Positions 41,000 to 53,764 of a DNA stretch of 64,000 nucleotides are shown here, piece by piece. Origin of the DNA: Eulemur rufifrons (lineage: Eukaryota; Chordata; Mammalia; Primates; Lemuridae); NCBI RefSeq assembly GCF_041146395.1, contig NC_090989.1:243464843-243528842 (forward strand). The letters run 5' to 3'. Positions within the stretch are counted from its first letter, which is position 1; each line of letters starts with the position of its first letter. Below the pieces are notes generated by a model. The model was not told where the DNA came from and searched no databases. It saw only the letters and a list, made by a program, of their open reading frames with translations. A program made the position numbers and the translations under genes.

Positions 41000-43770
41000 T
41001 TATCTAACATGCTATCATCAATGCACAGTCCAGGACTGGTTAACTGGCACAGTGTTATACAAGTAAGGGCCGAGATCCAAAAGTGACTAGTAAAGCCTAC
41101 CTACTATTCACATCTAATCAACAACCAATTCTCTCCTAATGTGCGTAAGGAATACCAAAACAGGTTTTGGGTCTATAAACTATTTATTTGCAATTAGTAT
41201 AATGAGTGTTAGAAATGGAGTCTCATTGGTAAAATTAAAGATATTCAAGATATGTAGATTAGCTAAATTAGTTTAGTGACACCACCCACCCTTGGAAAAA
41301 TAAGATGCAAGAATCCAAGGTGGCTTAATCCAAGGTGCTTAGAACCTCCAAATGGATAGAACCTCCAAATATTAAATGGTCTAGTCTTTGTTTAAAGGGA
41401 TTCCTTTTTGCATGATGCAAAGCAAGGGCACAGAATCCAATCTTTGGAATGTTGTCAGCCCCAAATGAACAGTTCATGTAAAGTGTGTTCAAATCACCTA
41501 AAGAAGAATTGGGACTTTACCATGCTTTCAGAATAGTTTTATCAGTCATTTTAGGCCTGCTAGCTTGATGTCTATATGTGTGGCAAGATCTGGTCCGAGA
41601 CCTGCTTACATTATAACCTGCAGAGTATCCAAGCCTCATTCCTTCTTTGGTGCCTGCTATCAACTACCCAGAATTAGTTCATGGCTGTATACACTAAACT
41701 AACAAGTCCATTTAAAATATCACACCCCTCAAAAAAAAAAAAAAAAACCTAGGGGAAGAACTCTTTAAAAGTCTGTTTTCCAGCTCTATAAGCCAGAAAA
41801 TAATATTAGACACACTGATGCTTATGTCCAAATATATTGTTTTCCACATTCAGAAAACTGAAATCTCAAACAGAGTAAGGAAGCTAACTAACCCCAGAAA
41901 ATTCCATATTCTGCCTTTAAGTAACACATCAGGTCCACTTTTGACTACTCTACAGCTACAGATATAACTGAATTTTATCATGCCTTCTTCCAAAGGTTCC
42001 TGATTTTTCAGCACTTATAAAAAAGAAATGTATTGATATAAAACACAACAAATCAGTATTACCAATTCTGTATTTTAAGCCTACTGCAACATGAATAAAG
42101 GCGCTTACCTCTGGAAAAAAAGCCCAGAAATACTAAGAATATATGAGTCTAAAAACAAACCTCGTTTAATATCTTAAGACTTAAAGATATTAGATCTCAA
42201 AACCATACTGCTTGAGAAGGTAATACGCTGCCTGCACTACACATGGCAAAATCACTTGGCACCGTGTTTAACAGCTAACCTAGTACTCAGGTTCAAAAAA
42301 GAGAAAAAGCACATAATTTTAGAGAAAAGACTTGAGAAATAATTTAGGAGAGCTCCTTTATTTTATATATGAAGAGATGTCTATTGATTTGATACATCAT
42401 AACCTATTTAGAGGTATTTGAAAGTAGACTAAGAGCAAATCACAATCCATTTCAGTAGTCTGAAAAAAGCTCTCGTGGACTAGTGCCAGGGTAAGGAAAA
42501 AGGATACAGAAGACAGTACCTTCGAGGCCACTGTGTTAATGACCAGTGGCTCCTTAAGACTGGAGTTAAAGCATCAAAATGTGAGGAAATAAAGCTGTTC
42601 CCTCAGGCTCCAGTGACCTTGAAAATAGGCAGTGATCCTGGTTTGGCTGATTACACGCAGCTATGCCTTCCTTAAACCTTACTCTAAAGGGAAGATTTCA
42701 CTGTCTCAGCATCAAGTCCAAAGGTCAAACAGGTTGTGAAGAGTCAAGGGCATCACGGCATCTACTCTACAAGGTAATAAATAACCAAGTCTATCATCCT
42801 TCACCAAGAAATGCAAATTTTAATTCAGCTGGAAGCAGGGGGGGAGGTGGATACAGGACTTGCAAGCCATATACACTCTTCCTTCAAAATCAAAGCATTA
42901 TGTACAAAACAGAGTTCCAACAAAAAGTACAATGATGAGAAAAGAACTCATTAAGAGCTAAAAATAAATTCTAATTCACAATATGCATAAGGATTTAACA
43001 AAAAAGGGAAAACAAGATGTAAAATTGCATCTGCTAAGTTAACCGTGCCCTCATGGAAATCGCCCTCCCCACACATACAAACTGAAATCTGTAAAATCTG
43101 TGATGACTGAATGAAGCGATGCTTTAAATGTTTTCAATGAATATTTCAACAGAGAAGAAAACAAAAGGATAGCAATTTTTCTAAGTCCTCTGATCTGCTA
43201 ACACTGCAGGAATACTAGGCTTCTTAACAGCCAAAAACACAGGTCTCTGTATTTCTCTACTTGAACATCTTATTTGATGAAGTGAGAATATTTAGTAATA
43301 GTATTTGCAATTTATATTAAAGGGATATTCATCTTAAGGAAGGAGATGTCAATAAAAGTAAAAAATAAACCACAGTTAGTCTTTATCTAACCAATACTTC
43401 ATGGCTCAATTTAACAACTTGCTGACCTTCCAGGCCAATAATAGTCCACTGGGGAAGCTCAGCTGAGAGTACCTTCATATTTTAAGTCAAGCTAATTCAT
43501 TCCGAATAACATTCACACAATACCACATAGAGCAATAACTCCATACTCCAGTGCTCTAGTTCATAAAGGCTGGTGTAATATCATTAATCATCTTTCTGGG
43601 CTCCCAATTCCTTCCTGTTCCTACTTTGTTCCATCCCTCGAAAACCAATTATATTGGTCAAACCACCTAGAAAGCAAATGATAGAAAACTAGCTTTGTAT
43701 TCTTCCCACATCATGAAAAACTGTAAGAATTCTAGGACAACACATCTACTTGAAGATATTTGTCAAAAAC
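41000..43770. other. Unique AT-rich intron sequence
   Basis: Only an A17 run (41731-41747) stands out. Confidence 0.45.
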
Positions 43771-43779
43771 CGGTTTACC

Positions 43780-43801
43780 AAAAAAAAAAAAAAAAAAAAA
43801 A
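43780..43801. repeat. A22 homopolymer (U22 in the ELAVL2 transcript)
   Basis: Uninterrupted A run without a recognisable SINE or LINE in front of it. Confidence 0.95.
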
Positions 43802-43864
43802 TCTGCAACTGTTATGCAACTAAATAATATTAACTGGTAAGCAGAGGATAGGAAAGACAGAGAG

Positions 43865-44010
43865 AGTGCCCCTGCATACTAGGTACTTTATGGAAAACTG
43901 AAGACCAGAGTCAAATAGCTCACGTAAGGCCACAACACAATTTAAGTGGCTAGGCTGGGATGTGAATCCAAACATAACATTCTTTCTAGGCTCTAACCTC
44001 TAAAACTAGT
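43865..44010 (-). repeat. MIR SINE fragment
   Basis: TTTAAGTGGCTAGGCTGGGA then TGTGAATCCAAACATAACAT match the reverse-complement MIR. Confidence 0.5.
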
Positions 44011-44912
44011 TTTCATTAGGCCACCCCCTAGCAGGGGAGGAGGCAATAGGCATTTTGTTCAATGTTGATCCCAAGAACTTGATCCCAAACGAAGTAAATA
44101 AAAACTGGAGTGGGGGGGGGGGTGTAAATCCTATTACCACCGCATTCGAGTCCATTTCATATACAAGAAACTCTTATTCTTATAAACACAGCTTAGAGAT
44201 TGCCATCTTGCTTTTTCCCTTGAAGAAGGTACAAGGTATGACATGGGAATCTTTGTCTAATTTAGAACAATAGAGAATGACCACCTCTCTATTAGCTAAA
44301 GATGACATATGGTGTAAGAGATTACTGAGTAGTTAGATTCCCCCCAAAATAGTTTTAACTAAGGACCTGTTTTTCACAATAGTTAGAAGAGCTGTCAATG
44401 CTGCTCTGCAGCTTAAAGCCCTTCAAAAATACTTGATTACATTTGTCATCAATAAAAAGGGGCATCCACTGGTGTCAAAATACTGACATTCCAAAATTTT
44501 AAAGAGCAAAAACAAATAACTGAAGGAGTAAAACATGCTAATTAAGCCAATGTATAGACCTGAAAAATCAAGTGACACTCACAAGTAAAATGCCAGAAAA
44601 TATCTGTTAAAGTTGACCTTTATAGTTGGAAAGCCATGCTCTGAGGGTTTCTACAGCTCTCAAAATTCCATAGCAGCAGTGTACTCAGCTGAAAGTCAAT
44701 TAACTTAGAACAAGCTCAAAGGAAGTTGGCAAATTCTGAAGCACAGCTTCAGCTTCAACCATCAACCATTCTGTCCAGGAATATTTAAAAGGAAATGTTC
44801 CAATAGGTACAAAATAAAAATGCTTTGCTCTGTTCAGAATTTAGACAGAAAGTTAAAAAAAAAAAAAAACAGGCTAATGCTAAAGTAATGTAATAGATAA
44901 GGTAGTGAAATA

Positions 44913-45042
44913 CAGGGTGTCCCAAAAGTCGCCATACATAGGGAAAATGGGAATTGTAGCAAAATGTACCCTTTTTTTTTTTTTTTTTACAAAATATTCA
45001 TTACAAAATTTTCCTTTGTATGGAGACTTTTGGGGCACCCTG
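44913..45042. mobile_element. Mariner-like miniature inverted-repeat element (130 bp)
   Basis: Ends CAGGGTGTCCCAAAAGTCGC and, at the right, ACTTTTGGGGCACCCTG. The inverted repeats extend about 30 bp into the element, with TA at 44911-44912 and 45043-45044. The middle is an 18-base T run. Tc1/mariner-type ends and TA target fit a MITE; there is no coding capacity. Confidence 0.85.
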
Positions 45043-45346
45043 TAGAATAAAACGGTCAAAAATAGGCTGATTTTGTACTATATCATGAAAATGGGGGTAG
45101 GGAAAAATAAGTCATTTTCATACCTGAGAAGAAATAGGATTTTAACATTCTATAGATTATAAAAGGAAGAACTAAGAGGTCCTGTATTAGAATTTAATTA
45201 TTCTTTATCTTCTCTCATTGTAGTTTACCATCTTCTTTCTCATCTATATTTTCCATCATTACTATGACAGCCACTTAATAATAAACTAAGAATGGTTTCT
45301 ATTGTATACTAATCTCCTGGTGCAAAGTAAATAAGGACTACCAAAC

Positions 45347-45371
45347 AAAAAAAAGAAAGAAAGAAAGAAAA
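45347..45371. repeat. (AAAG)n microsatellite
   Basis: A-run followed by four AAAG units. Confidence 0.85.
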
Positions 45372-45934
45372 GGTCTGGAATAGCAAATAGCACACCTGCA
45401 CACTCATACCTTGCTAAACTATAAGGAAGCAAATCTTTTCAACTCTATTTTTATTTTCAATGAATATGAATACATTAACAAAGTTTGTATTTCCTATCAA
45501 AGTAACAAAAGAATAAAATGAAAGGTATTAAAGACTATGTTCCTTATCTACTGGTAAGACAAATATGGTTATTCTAGAAGTTCCAGTGACAAGGGCCATG
45601 AAAGCACAAAATCAAAACCCCTAAACTTCATTTACTCCATAGGTTCAACCTCATTCCCCAGTATTCTAAAAAAGCTGTTGGAAAACTGCTTACAAAGCTC
45701 CTGAAAGTCACATATCTTCTAAAGAAATAAAATACAGAGTAACAAATATCAACATCAGGAAATCAGGGAAACAAATCCAGGTGATTTACAAATTAATCAG
45801 AAATGGTTCTGTTTCAAACTTTTCTGTATCCTCACAATAGATGAGGATACAGAAAACTCTTCCCCAAAACTAGCCTTTAATGAAAGGTTTCATTACCACA
45901 GGACTGGAAGTTAACTTATTTCATGGTGAAGAAG

Positions 45935-46428
45935 TGCAGAATATGCTACCCCAAAATATTCCGCTTTGGCTCAAGTATTACTTTAAGCTGAAGGCAAATG
46001 AGAAACAACACATGCAAGAGTTCCCTGACCTCCCCTTTTCTGCTTAAAAACAGGATAAATTCCCCATGTGAAAGTGTCTGCTGTCGGGTATCAGTAAGGG
46101 GAGAATGACTATTATCACCAGAGATGGAGCTGACACTGAGATGAGCCTGAATAAACAAACCTTGCTAAAAAATAACCCTTATCTGTCATTCACTTCCTAC
46201 ATATATTTCCTAGCCACTTCCCCACAATTTATCATCCCTCAAACCCAAATCTTTCCTTTGTTAAAATGGTATATAAGCCCCAAAGTCTAACCACTTCTTT
46301 GAGTTTCACTTTTCTGTCAACTCCCAAGCATGTAAAATATTAATAAAAGTTATGTATTTTCTCCAATTAACTTGCAGGTCCCCAGGCACTAAGCCTAAAA
46401 GGGTAGAGGAAGTTTTTCCTCTCTGACA
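45935..46428 (+). mobile_element. Solo endogenous retrovirus LTR (ERVL-like)
   Basis: Starts TGCAGAATATGC and ends CTCTGACA (TG...CA). Inside are a TATA-like box (GGTATATAAGCCCC, about 46269-46282) and the polyadenylation signal AATAAA at 46342-46347, in LTR order U3-R-U5. No internal gag or pol sequence flanks it, so it is a solo LTR. The family resembles LTR33/MER21-type ERVL LTRs from memory. It is antisense to ELAVL2. Confidence 0.7.
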
Positions 46429-46439
46429 ATGGTAAAGTA

Positions 46440-48010
46440 CTGTACTGTATTTGATTTCTAAAATTCTATAAATTTATACTTTCATCATTCTGAATCTTTC
46501 ATCTAAACCAATCAAGACTGACACTAAAAATTGTTCTATATAAATACCCAGGTTCAAGCGAAAAATGAACCTTGAAGAATAAATTTTAAATTCTCCCAAA
46601 TTGTATAAGAAGCTTCTATAGTAAAATGACTTACTAGCCATTACCTTTGGCAAAGAAAAAAATATAATGAAAAAATAATTAGGTTTAAAGATATATTAAT
46701 AAAGATGCAAATAAAGTTTCTCCGTTACCTCTTATCTATTACAGAAGTTTCAAAAATGCATCAGTGGTTCCACAAACTTGATACAAATTTCATTTTATAC
46801 AAATTTTGCCTCTAAAATTTAAATATAGATTCAAATATATTGTATTCCACAGTTAATACAGTAGAGACCAACAAAGCATTTACCCCTCTGCAGTCCAGAT
46901 ATCTTGTTTCATACAGACCTGGGAACACACACAGCCTTTCTGCCATCTTTCTAATTAAATAACATACAGACTCTGCAAAGTGAGGTGTTTATTAAGTTAC
47001 CACCCACTCACCCAACCACCCTGCTGTCTTCAACTACTTGTCTGCAAGAATCAGAATTACTGATCTCTTGACACTATGGACATCTAACAGGCTGACATAA
47101 GGTTGTAACTGACATACAGAATCACATTTTCAAATTAATGGTCATCAAAACAGCCTTGTGTTCACAATGATTGACTGACTTCACCACAGGAAATAAATGC
47201 TATTAAATTTTAAGGTATGCATTAGACTAATAAAATACCACTTATCTGTTTCAATCCTGAGAGGCTAAGATTGTATTTGTTTTATGAGGGCAGAATCCTA
47301 CACCATTAAAACAAAGTTTGAAAATCACATTATTCTGATAGAATAAACAAGGATCAAAACTGGTTTTAAATTCTCAGGAAGCAAGAGAGACTTAAGGTAA
47401 ATCTAGCTAAGAACTCCCATATAAAAAAAGATTTAACTATACTAGCCCTAAGGGGTGGGGGAGAGAAGTCTTCCTTACCACACAAGGTAATACCTGTTCA
47501 GAGGTAATCAACATCTCCTTGAGCCCCATGGAGTTTTTATTTGTTGTCTGTTTTGGGTTTTGTTTTTCCTTTTTGTCTGAAAGCTTCTAGTTGGCAGCTG
47601 ATAGGGTCAGCATAGGACCTACTCAAACAATTCATAGAGTAAGAGTAAAGCATCACACCAAGATAAAACAAGAAACACTCATTACCTGAGGTCTTCAGCT
47701 AACTATACTTCTCTAACTCTTCTTCTTTTAGAAGAAAAGAAAAATAACAGTAACAAACAACCTACCCTGGAGTTCTGAAAAAATTGCACACACTCTCAGA
47801 TACAGATTGGGAGTTCAGTAAAGACACAGTCTAGTGACTTTTAAACTCAACATCTCCAGTCCTGAACCCCAGGAACTAACTTATCAGAGGCCAATGCTGA
47901 GGAGGGGGCAGCATTTGAAACTTAAGCTTGCCAAAGAATTAGGTACTGCAGTTCTAACACCTCTCTCATCCACCCCCGCACCAGAATTCAAGTAAACGTG
48001 GAAGTCCATC
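46440..48010. other. Unique AT-rich intron sequence
   Basis: Nothing recognisable beyond AT-rich text. Confidence 0.45.
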
Positions 48011-48019
48011 TCCCTGCAA

Positions 48020-48320
48020 AATGTTCATGAAAAGCCCTGGGTAACTCCTAGGTAACTAGAACATTCCAGGCCCCACCTACAGAGATTCTGATTAAGCAGA
48101 TCTGGACAGGGCCCAGGAACCTGAATTTCTGGCAATCATCCCAAGGGCATCCTAGTGACCAGGCTTAAGAAATGCTATGTGATTCCCACAACTTCTTGGG
48201 CTTCAAGACCACCTGGGGAGCTCTCTGACAACACATTCTGAAGGCACTGGGAATCTGTATTTTTTAAAACTCCCTTAGGTGAGGATGCACAGCCAGATGT
48301 GGGAACCACTAGAATATCCA
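48020..48320. repeat. Two adjacent MER5-like hAT copies
   Basis: First (48020-48170): CAGGCCCCACCTACAGAGAT, TCTGATTAAGCAGATCTGGA. Second (48180-48320): AAGACCACCTGGGGAGCTCT, AGCCAGATGTGGGAACCACT. Both are MER5-type. Confidence 0.6.
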
Positions 48321-48469
48321 AGTTCACAACTATATTTCTAGAGATGCATGGATATTCTTAATCATTTTGTGTATCCTTCAGTATCTGACTTTCAAAAATC
48401 TTCCATTCCTCTTCCAGAGGCAACACACTCAGCAGACAATGCCTCTTGGGCAACTCTGTAAGTTTTATG

Positions 48470-48690
48470 TCTCACTATAAATTCATCAGTTGGTCTCCTG
48501 CTTAAAGAAATCAGAGAACCAGGATCCTGCTCCCTGCTCTTTATCACTTCATGGCTGTGTGGCCTTGGACTAGTCATTTCACAAACCTAGGCCTCATCAC
48601 CTGCGACATTTGGTAGAAAGGAGAATATGGGTTGGCTAAGGTCACCTTCTAGGGCTTTTCTGGCTCTAACACTCTATTATTCATTCCTTG
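48470..48690 (+). repeat. MIR-related SINE (MIR3-like)
   Basis: CTTCATGGCTGTGTGGCCTT, CTAGTCATTTCACAAACCTA and AGGTCACCTTCTAGGGCTTT with TGGCTCTAACACTCTATTAT are MIR3-type phrases. Confidence 0.65.
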
Positions 48691-49128
48691 AATCATAAAA
48701 TCCATTTCACTCCTGTAGAATGCAACATCAGCAGGTGTCAAGGACTCTGAAGTGCATTTAAGAACTCAAAGGGATAGACCAACCTCAGCCAAGCTGCACA
48801 AGCAGCTTCTCATGATGAATGCCTATAGATAGGAAACAGGTTGAAGCACAGAGCTGGGCAGGAGCCCAAAGAGAGGGCCTGACAAACAACATGACAAATA
48901 GAATTTAGACTAGGGAGAAGATTATTGTATTTGCTACTAAAGACATTTCTTAACGTACTTTCCTAATCCTCACTCTATCAAAACAATGACATTAATTTGC
49001 TAACACTGACACAGACTAAAAATTATATACTCCCTTCAAGGACTAAGGAAAGAGGCATACACTTTTCCTAACTAGACATTTTTGTACCTGAGATATAGTT
49101 TCCTAATTCAGCATTAAGTATGATTTAA

Positions 49129-49474
49129 GGGCCGGGCGCGGTGGCTCACGCCTGTAATCCTAGCACTCTGGGAGGCCGAGGCGGGTGGATTGCTCAAGGT
49201 CAGGAGTTCGAGACCAGCCTGAGCGAGACCCCGTCTCTACTAAAAATAGAAAGACATTATATGGACAACTAAAAATCTATATAGAAAAAAAAATTAGCCG
49301 GGCATAGTGGCGCATGCCTGTAGTCCCAGCTACTCGGGAGGCTGAGGCAGTAGGATCGCTTAAGCCGAGGAGTCTGAGGTTGCTGTGAGCTAAGCTGACG
49401 CCACGGCACTCACTCTAGCCTGGGCAACAAAGTGAGACTCTGTCTCAACAAAAAAAAAAAAAAAAAAAAAAAAA
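49129..49474 (+). mobile_element. Alu SINE, lemur type, full length, young
   Basis: Starts GGGCCGGGCGCGGTGGCTCA, has the GGACAACTAAAAATCTATA linker and a poly-A tail over 25 nt. Perfect 13-bp target-site duplication AAGTATGATTTAA at 49116-49128 and 49475-49487. Antisense to ELAVL2. Confidence 0.97.
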
Positions 49475-50429
49475 AAGTATGATTTAAAAAAAGTAAAAAG
49501 GAGGGATTTCAAATCTTCTTCCTGAAAAGTGACTCCATAGTTTTCTTATAACCCAATTAATGCTCATGCACCTACAAAATCAGAATACAAACATCTCACT
49601 CAATTGCTCCACAGCGGGTAGAATAAGCTGGGTAATCGGAGAGCGGCCAAAGAACTGTGCCCTGCCTCTAAAGTTTATGCTAAGAAACTGCACAAGATGG
49701 CTAATGCTGAACACCACAGGGCAGAATCCAAATTTCCTCAAGTTCTTTCAAAACCTTGCTAGACATACATCAATAGTACTTCTTAGGGGAAGTGTGCCTT
49801 ACTTTGCAAAGCATAACCATTCAAAACCCAGTTTTAGATACCTACCATTTACTAGAATATTTTGCTCAATACGAATATTATAAATTCAGAATGATTTATG
49901 CTTAAAGCTAAATGAGTCGGAACCTTCTGAAAGCCATTTTAACCCATACTGTAAATAAGATGTCAGTGGGCCAAATCCAAACTGGATTATTAGAAGTAGG
50001 GGTGCCTCGTTTTCAGATTTGCCTACTCAATTTTTAAACTTATACTTCATTATCATGTACATTCACTTTATCAAACATGCTCATTTTACTGATGTGATCA
50101 CGTTAGGGAAGAATTTCATATTAAATTATCTAATAATCAGTTACCAAATGATTTCAAAAGCTTTTACAGCAACACATTCAGTACAAACGTTGTGTGAGAA
50201 AGATATCCCCCTCAAATAAGTTCCACGATCGAATAACGATAGGGAACTATAAATCAAACAGCTTTTTGTACTGTTGGAATTTTCATCATTCTTAATATGC
50301 TGAGGATCTGCAGTGTGGCTCTTAAATAGTGAACTATGGAGTGCAGCACTTCTCAACCTTGTGTGTCAACGCAACACTGATTTTGAGGAATAATTATGAC
50401 TATCTCATAAGAAGTTAAAAAGCATCTTT

Positions 50430-51332
50430 CAATCTTATACACTGTTGATGGGAATGCAAATTAACACAGCCACAATGGAAAACAGTATGGAGGTGCCTCA
50501 AAAAATTAAAAATAGAACTACCATATAATCCAGCAATCCCACTACTGAGTATATACCCAAAAGAAATGAAATCAGTTTAAGATTATTGCACTCCCATGTT
50601 TATTGCAGCACTGTTCACCATTGCCAAGATATGACATCAACCCAAGTATCCAACAGAGGAATGGATAAAGAAAATGTGGTATATATACACAATGAAATAT
50701 TTTTCAGACATAAAAAAAGAATGAAATACTGTCATTTGCGGCAACATGGATGAACGTGGAGGATATTAAGTAAAGTGAGCCAGGCACAGAGAGATAAATA
50801 CCATGACATCAATCACATGCAAACTAACATAAAAAAGTTGATCCCATAGAAGTAAAGTACAATAGTGGTTATCAGGGGCTGAGGAAGGGGGAAGAAGGGG
50901 AGATTGGTTAATGGGTGTAGGGTCACAGATAAAAGGAATGAGTTCTGGAGTGCTATTCACAGAAGGGTGCCTATAGTTAACAACATTTTGTATGATATAT
51001 TTTAAAATAACCAGATGAAAGGACTTTGTTCTCGCCACAAAGAAATGATGAATTGTTTGAGATGACAGAAATGCTAAATACACTGCTTGATCATTACACA
51101 ATGTACGTATGTATTGAAACAGCTCACTGTACCCCATAAATATGTATAATTATTATGTGCCAATTAAAAATATATAATCTTAAGTGTGATGCGCACTGTC
51201 TGGGGAATGGACATGCTTGAAGCTATGACTCAGGGGGCTGGGGGGGCCAAGGGAAATACATGTAACTTAAACTATTGTACCCCTATAATGTGATGAAATT
51301 AAAAAAAAACGTAATCAAAGACAAAAAAAAAG
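50430..51332 (+). mobile_element. 5'-truncated L1, strepsirrhine-type 3' end
   Basis: Begins within the ORF2 3' end (ACACTGTTGATGGGAATGCA, then the CCAGCAATCCCACTACTGAG block and GGAATGGATAAAGAAAATGT), followed by a 3' UTR ending in ATGTGATGAAATTAAAAAAA and an A-rich tail. Imperfect target-site duplication AAARCATCTTT at 50419-50429 and 51333-51343 shows that the whole block, including the distinct tail at 51180-51330, is probably one insertion. No intact ORF remains. Confidence 0.85.
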
Positions 51333-51979
51333 AAAACATCTTTTGACACTTATGCCTTACTCACGGAATTTTGGGGCACTCCACTTGCTTACCAAATATT
51401 TTTAATAGACATTTTACCATATTGGTATTCTCCATTAGCCCCCTTCTCTCAATGAAAAGACAATGGGCGAGGGTCAGAGGTTGAAGGAAACTGACAACAA
51501 ATACTAACCCAGTTTTTCAGTATCTAACCATGTATTTCGAATTACCCATGTGCTGCTGCTGTTCTACTACCATGGTCCTCCTCACTAAAGCCAGACAGAC
51601 AAAAAATGGGAAGATGTAGAACTCAAATGTACCCCGTGTTTTCACATAATAGCTCTAGAAAAAGGTTTACAGAACAATATAATTCAAGATTGACCAGAGA
51701 AGATAGCTGAAAATCTGTGAAATGTTTCCTGTGGCAACTGCCTAACACAAATGATGTATGATTTGTTTAAAATTTTCATCTACTACTCCCGGCATAACAA
51801 AACATGTGACTTTTATGCTCTGTTCAAGTATTTTTCTTTTTTAAATGGTAGGGTAGCTACTAAACAATCAAACCAGATACCATACCATTTATGTCATAGC
51901 CTACATGTCATTTATCACATTTTATCCTTTATGTCAAAGGGGTTGCAAAATCCACATGTAAAGAATATTGTTTTGCTTA

Positions 51980-52009
51980 AAATATATATATTTATATATA
52001 TAAAAAAAA
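51980..52009. repeat. AT-rich simple repeat
   Basis: Alternating AT tract ending in an A8 run. Confidence 0.8.
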
Positions 52010-52469
52010 CTCAGTATCAGGACAGAGACATAATAAGAGCCATTTGTTTTCTCCTTTTCCAACTTATTAAAACTTGTTTCTTTATAAATTTCACATATGC
52101 TGATCACACTGCTTTTGGAAAAGAAATTGAAAAAGCTCATCCATTTAATTATCAGTGTTCAAGAACGTAAGAACCTTCCTGATAGCACAGTGAACATCTT
52201 TGCAACATAATTAGTTAAAATATAATTATTTGGTATGGATAGATAAAAATCAGTTTTTAATTTGATTTCAATGAATTAAGCTCCCTCTGTGAGCTTCAAT
52301 CTGTAGCTTGAGGAAATATGATTGTAGGGCCAAGCTTAGGTAGGTGCTGGCTCTGAGAACTCACTTGGAGAGCTTAGGGTAAGTCCTGCTGTCTTGATCA
52401 ACAGAATAGCTAAAAAGTACCATCTCTCAGAAAAAGTCAAATTGACCTTAAATAACCCAGTGTGACCCC

Positions 52470-52600
52470 CTTTTCTCTGCCTTTTACCTCATTTTACCAA
52501 TGAAAACCTGAAGTCAAGAGCTGACTTGTCACATGACAGTCATGTAACAGTCACACGACTGTTAAAGAGTTCAAACTCCTGGTCTCATTCTCCACAAGCC
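52470..52600 (-). repeat. Possible MIR SINE fragment
   Basis: TACCTCATTTTACCAATGAA and AAGTCAAGAGCTGACTTGTC resemble the reverse-complement MIR core. It contains two adjacent palindromes (see findings). Confidence 0.35.
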
Positions 52601-53382
52601 TTTATAAGTATTCTTTACTCATTTCAAACATTCAGTCATATATTTTGCGGTTATAAACCATATAAGGCAATTCTGATACACTATCACTCAAATTTAATAA
52701 TAACATAAAAAAGCCATGGGGTCTGTCTATAGGAAACTTCATACATGTTTCGTGTGTTTAAATACAATTCCCACAGGAAGTATTAACCCTTCTATACCAA
52801 GAACATGCCCCTTAAGAATTAGGTTTTGGTTTTCTCTAAAAATTTAGTCGAATCTTTTGAAATACTAAGAAGATTTTAAACTACCTATTATTCAAAATGT
52901 ACCACCATTAAGGCCAAGTTATGAAACCTTTTATTCTTATCTTTACGATAAGAGAGGGAACTCATACACTACACTGTTTCTTTTCCTTGTTAAGGAACAT
53001 TACACAAGATCTCATTACATTCAAATTATATCAGTGCAAATGTTTACTCAATGACCATGCAAATAGTATCAATTACTTTTTCATGTATATTATAAGCAGG
53101 AGGACTATACTAACTTAAGGGAAAGGACATTTTTAGAGGTTTATTGTTCCTCTCCCAAACACAATATTCTTACTTCTTGCTATTGCTAAATTGTGTATGC
53201 TCAGGAAACTAAAAAATAAAGGTTAACATGACACTTGCCACCCCAAATGTACACACACTTTTAAAACACTTTCCATTAAAGTCCAGTTAAAATATATACT
53301 GCCCAAAAAATATTTTATGCTTTAAAAGAAAAACTTAAAACTAAGTTTCAAATTGCTGACACAGTCAGTAATAGAAAATCTA

Positions 53383-53764
<382 letters not shown>

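Noticed and set aside
50766..51137. 123-codon minus-strand frame
   Set aside because: Lies antisense within the truncated L1 3' region, not a gene.
51751..52170. 139-codon + strand open frame
   Set aside because: Rich in Phe, Ile, Tyr and Lys from AT-rich DNA, runs through an (AT)n tract, no family resemblance.
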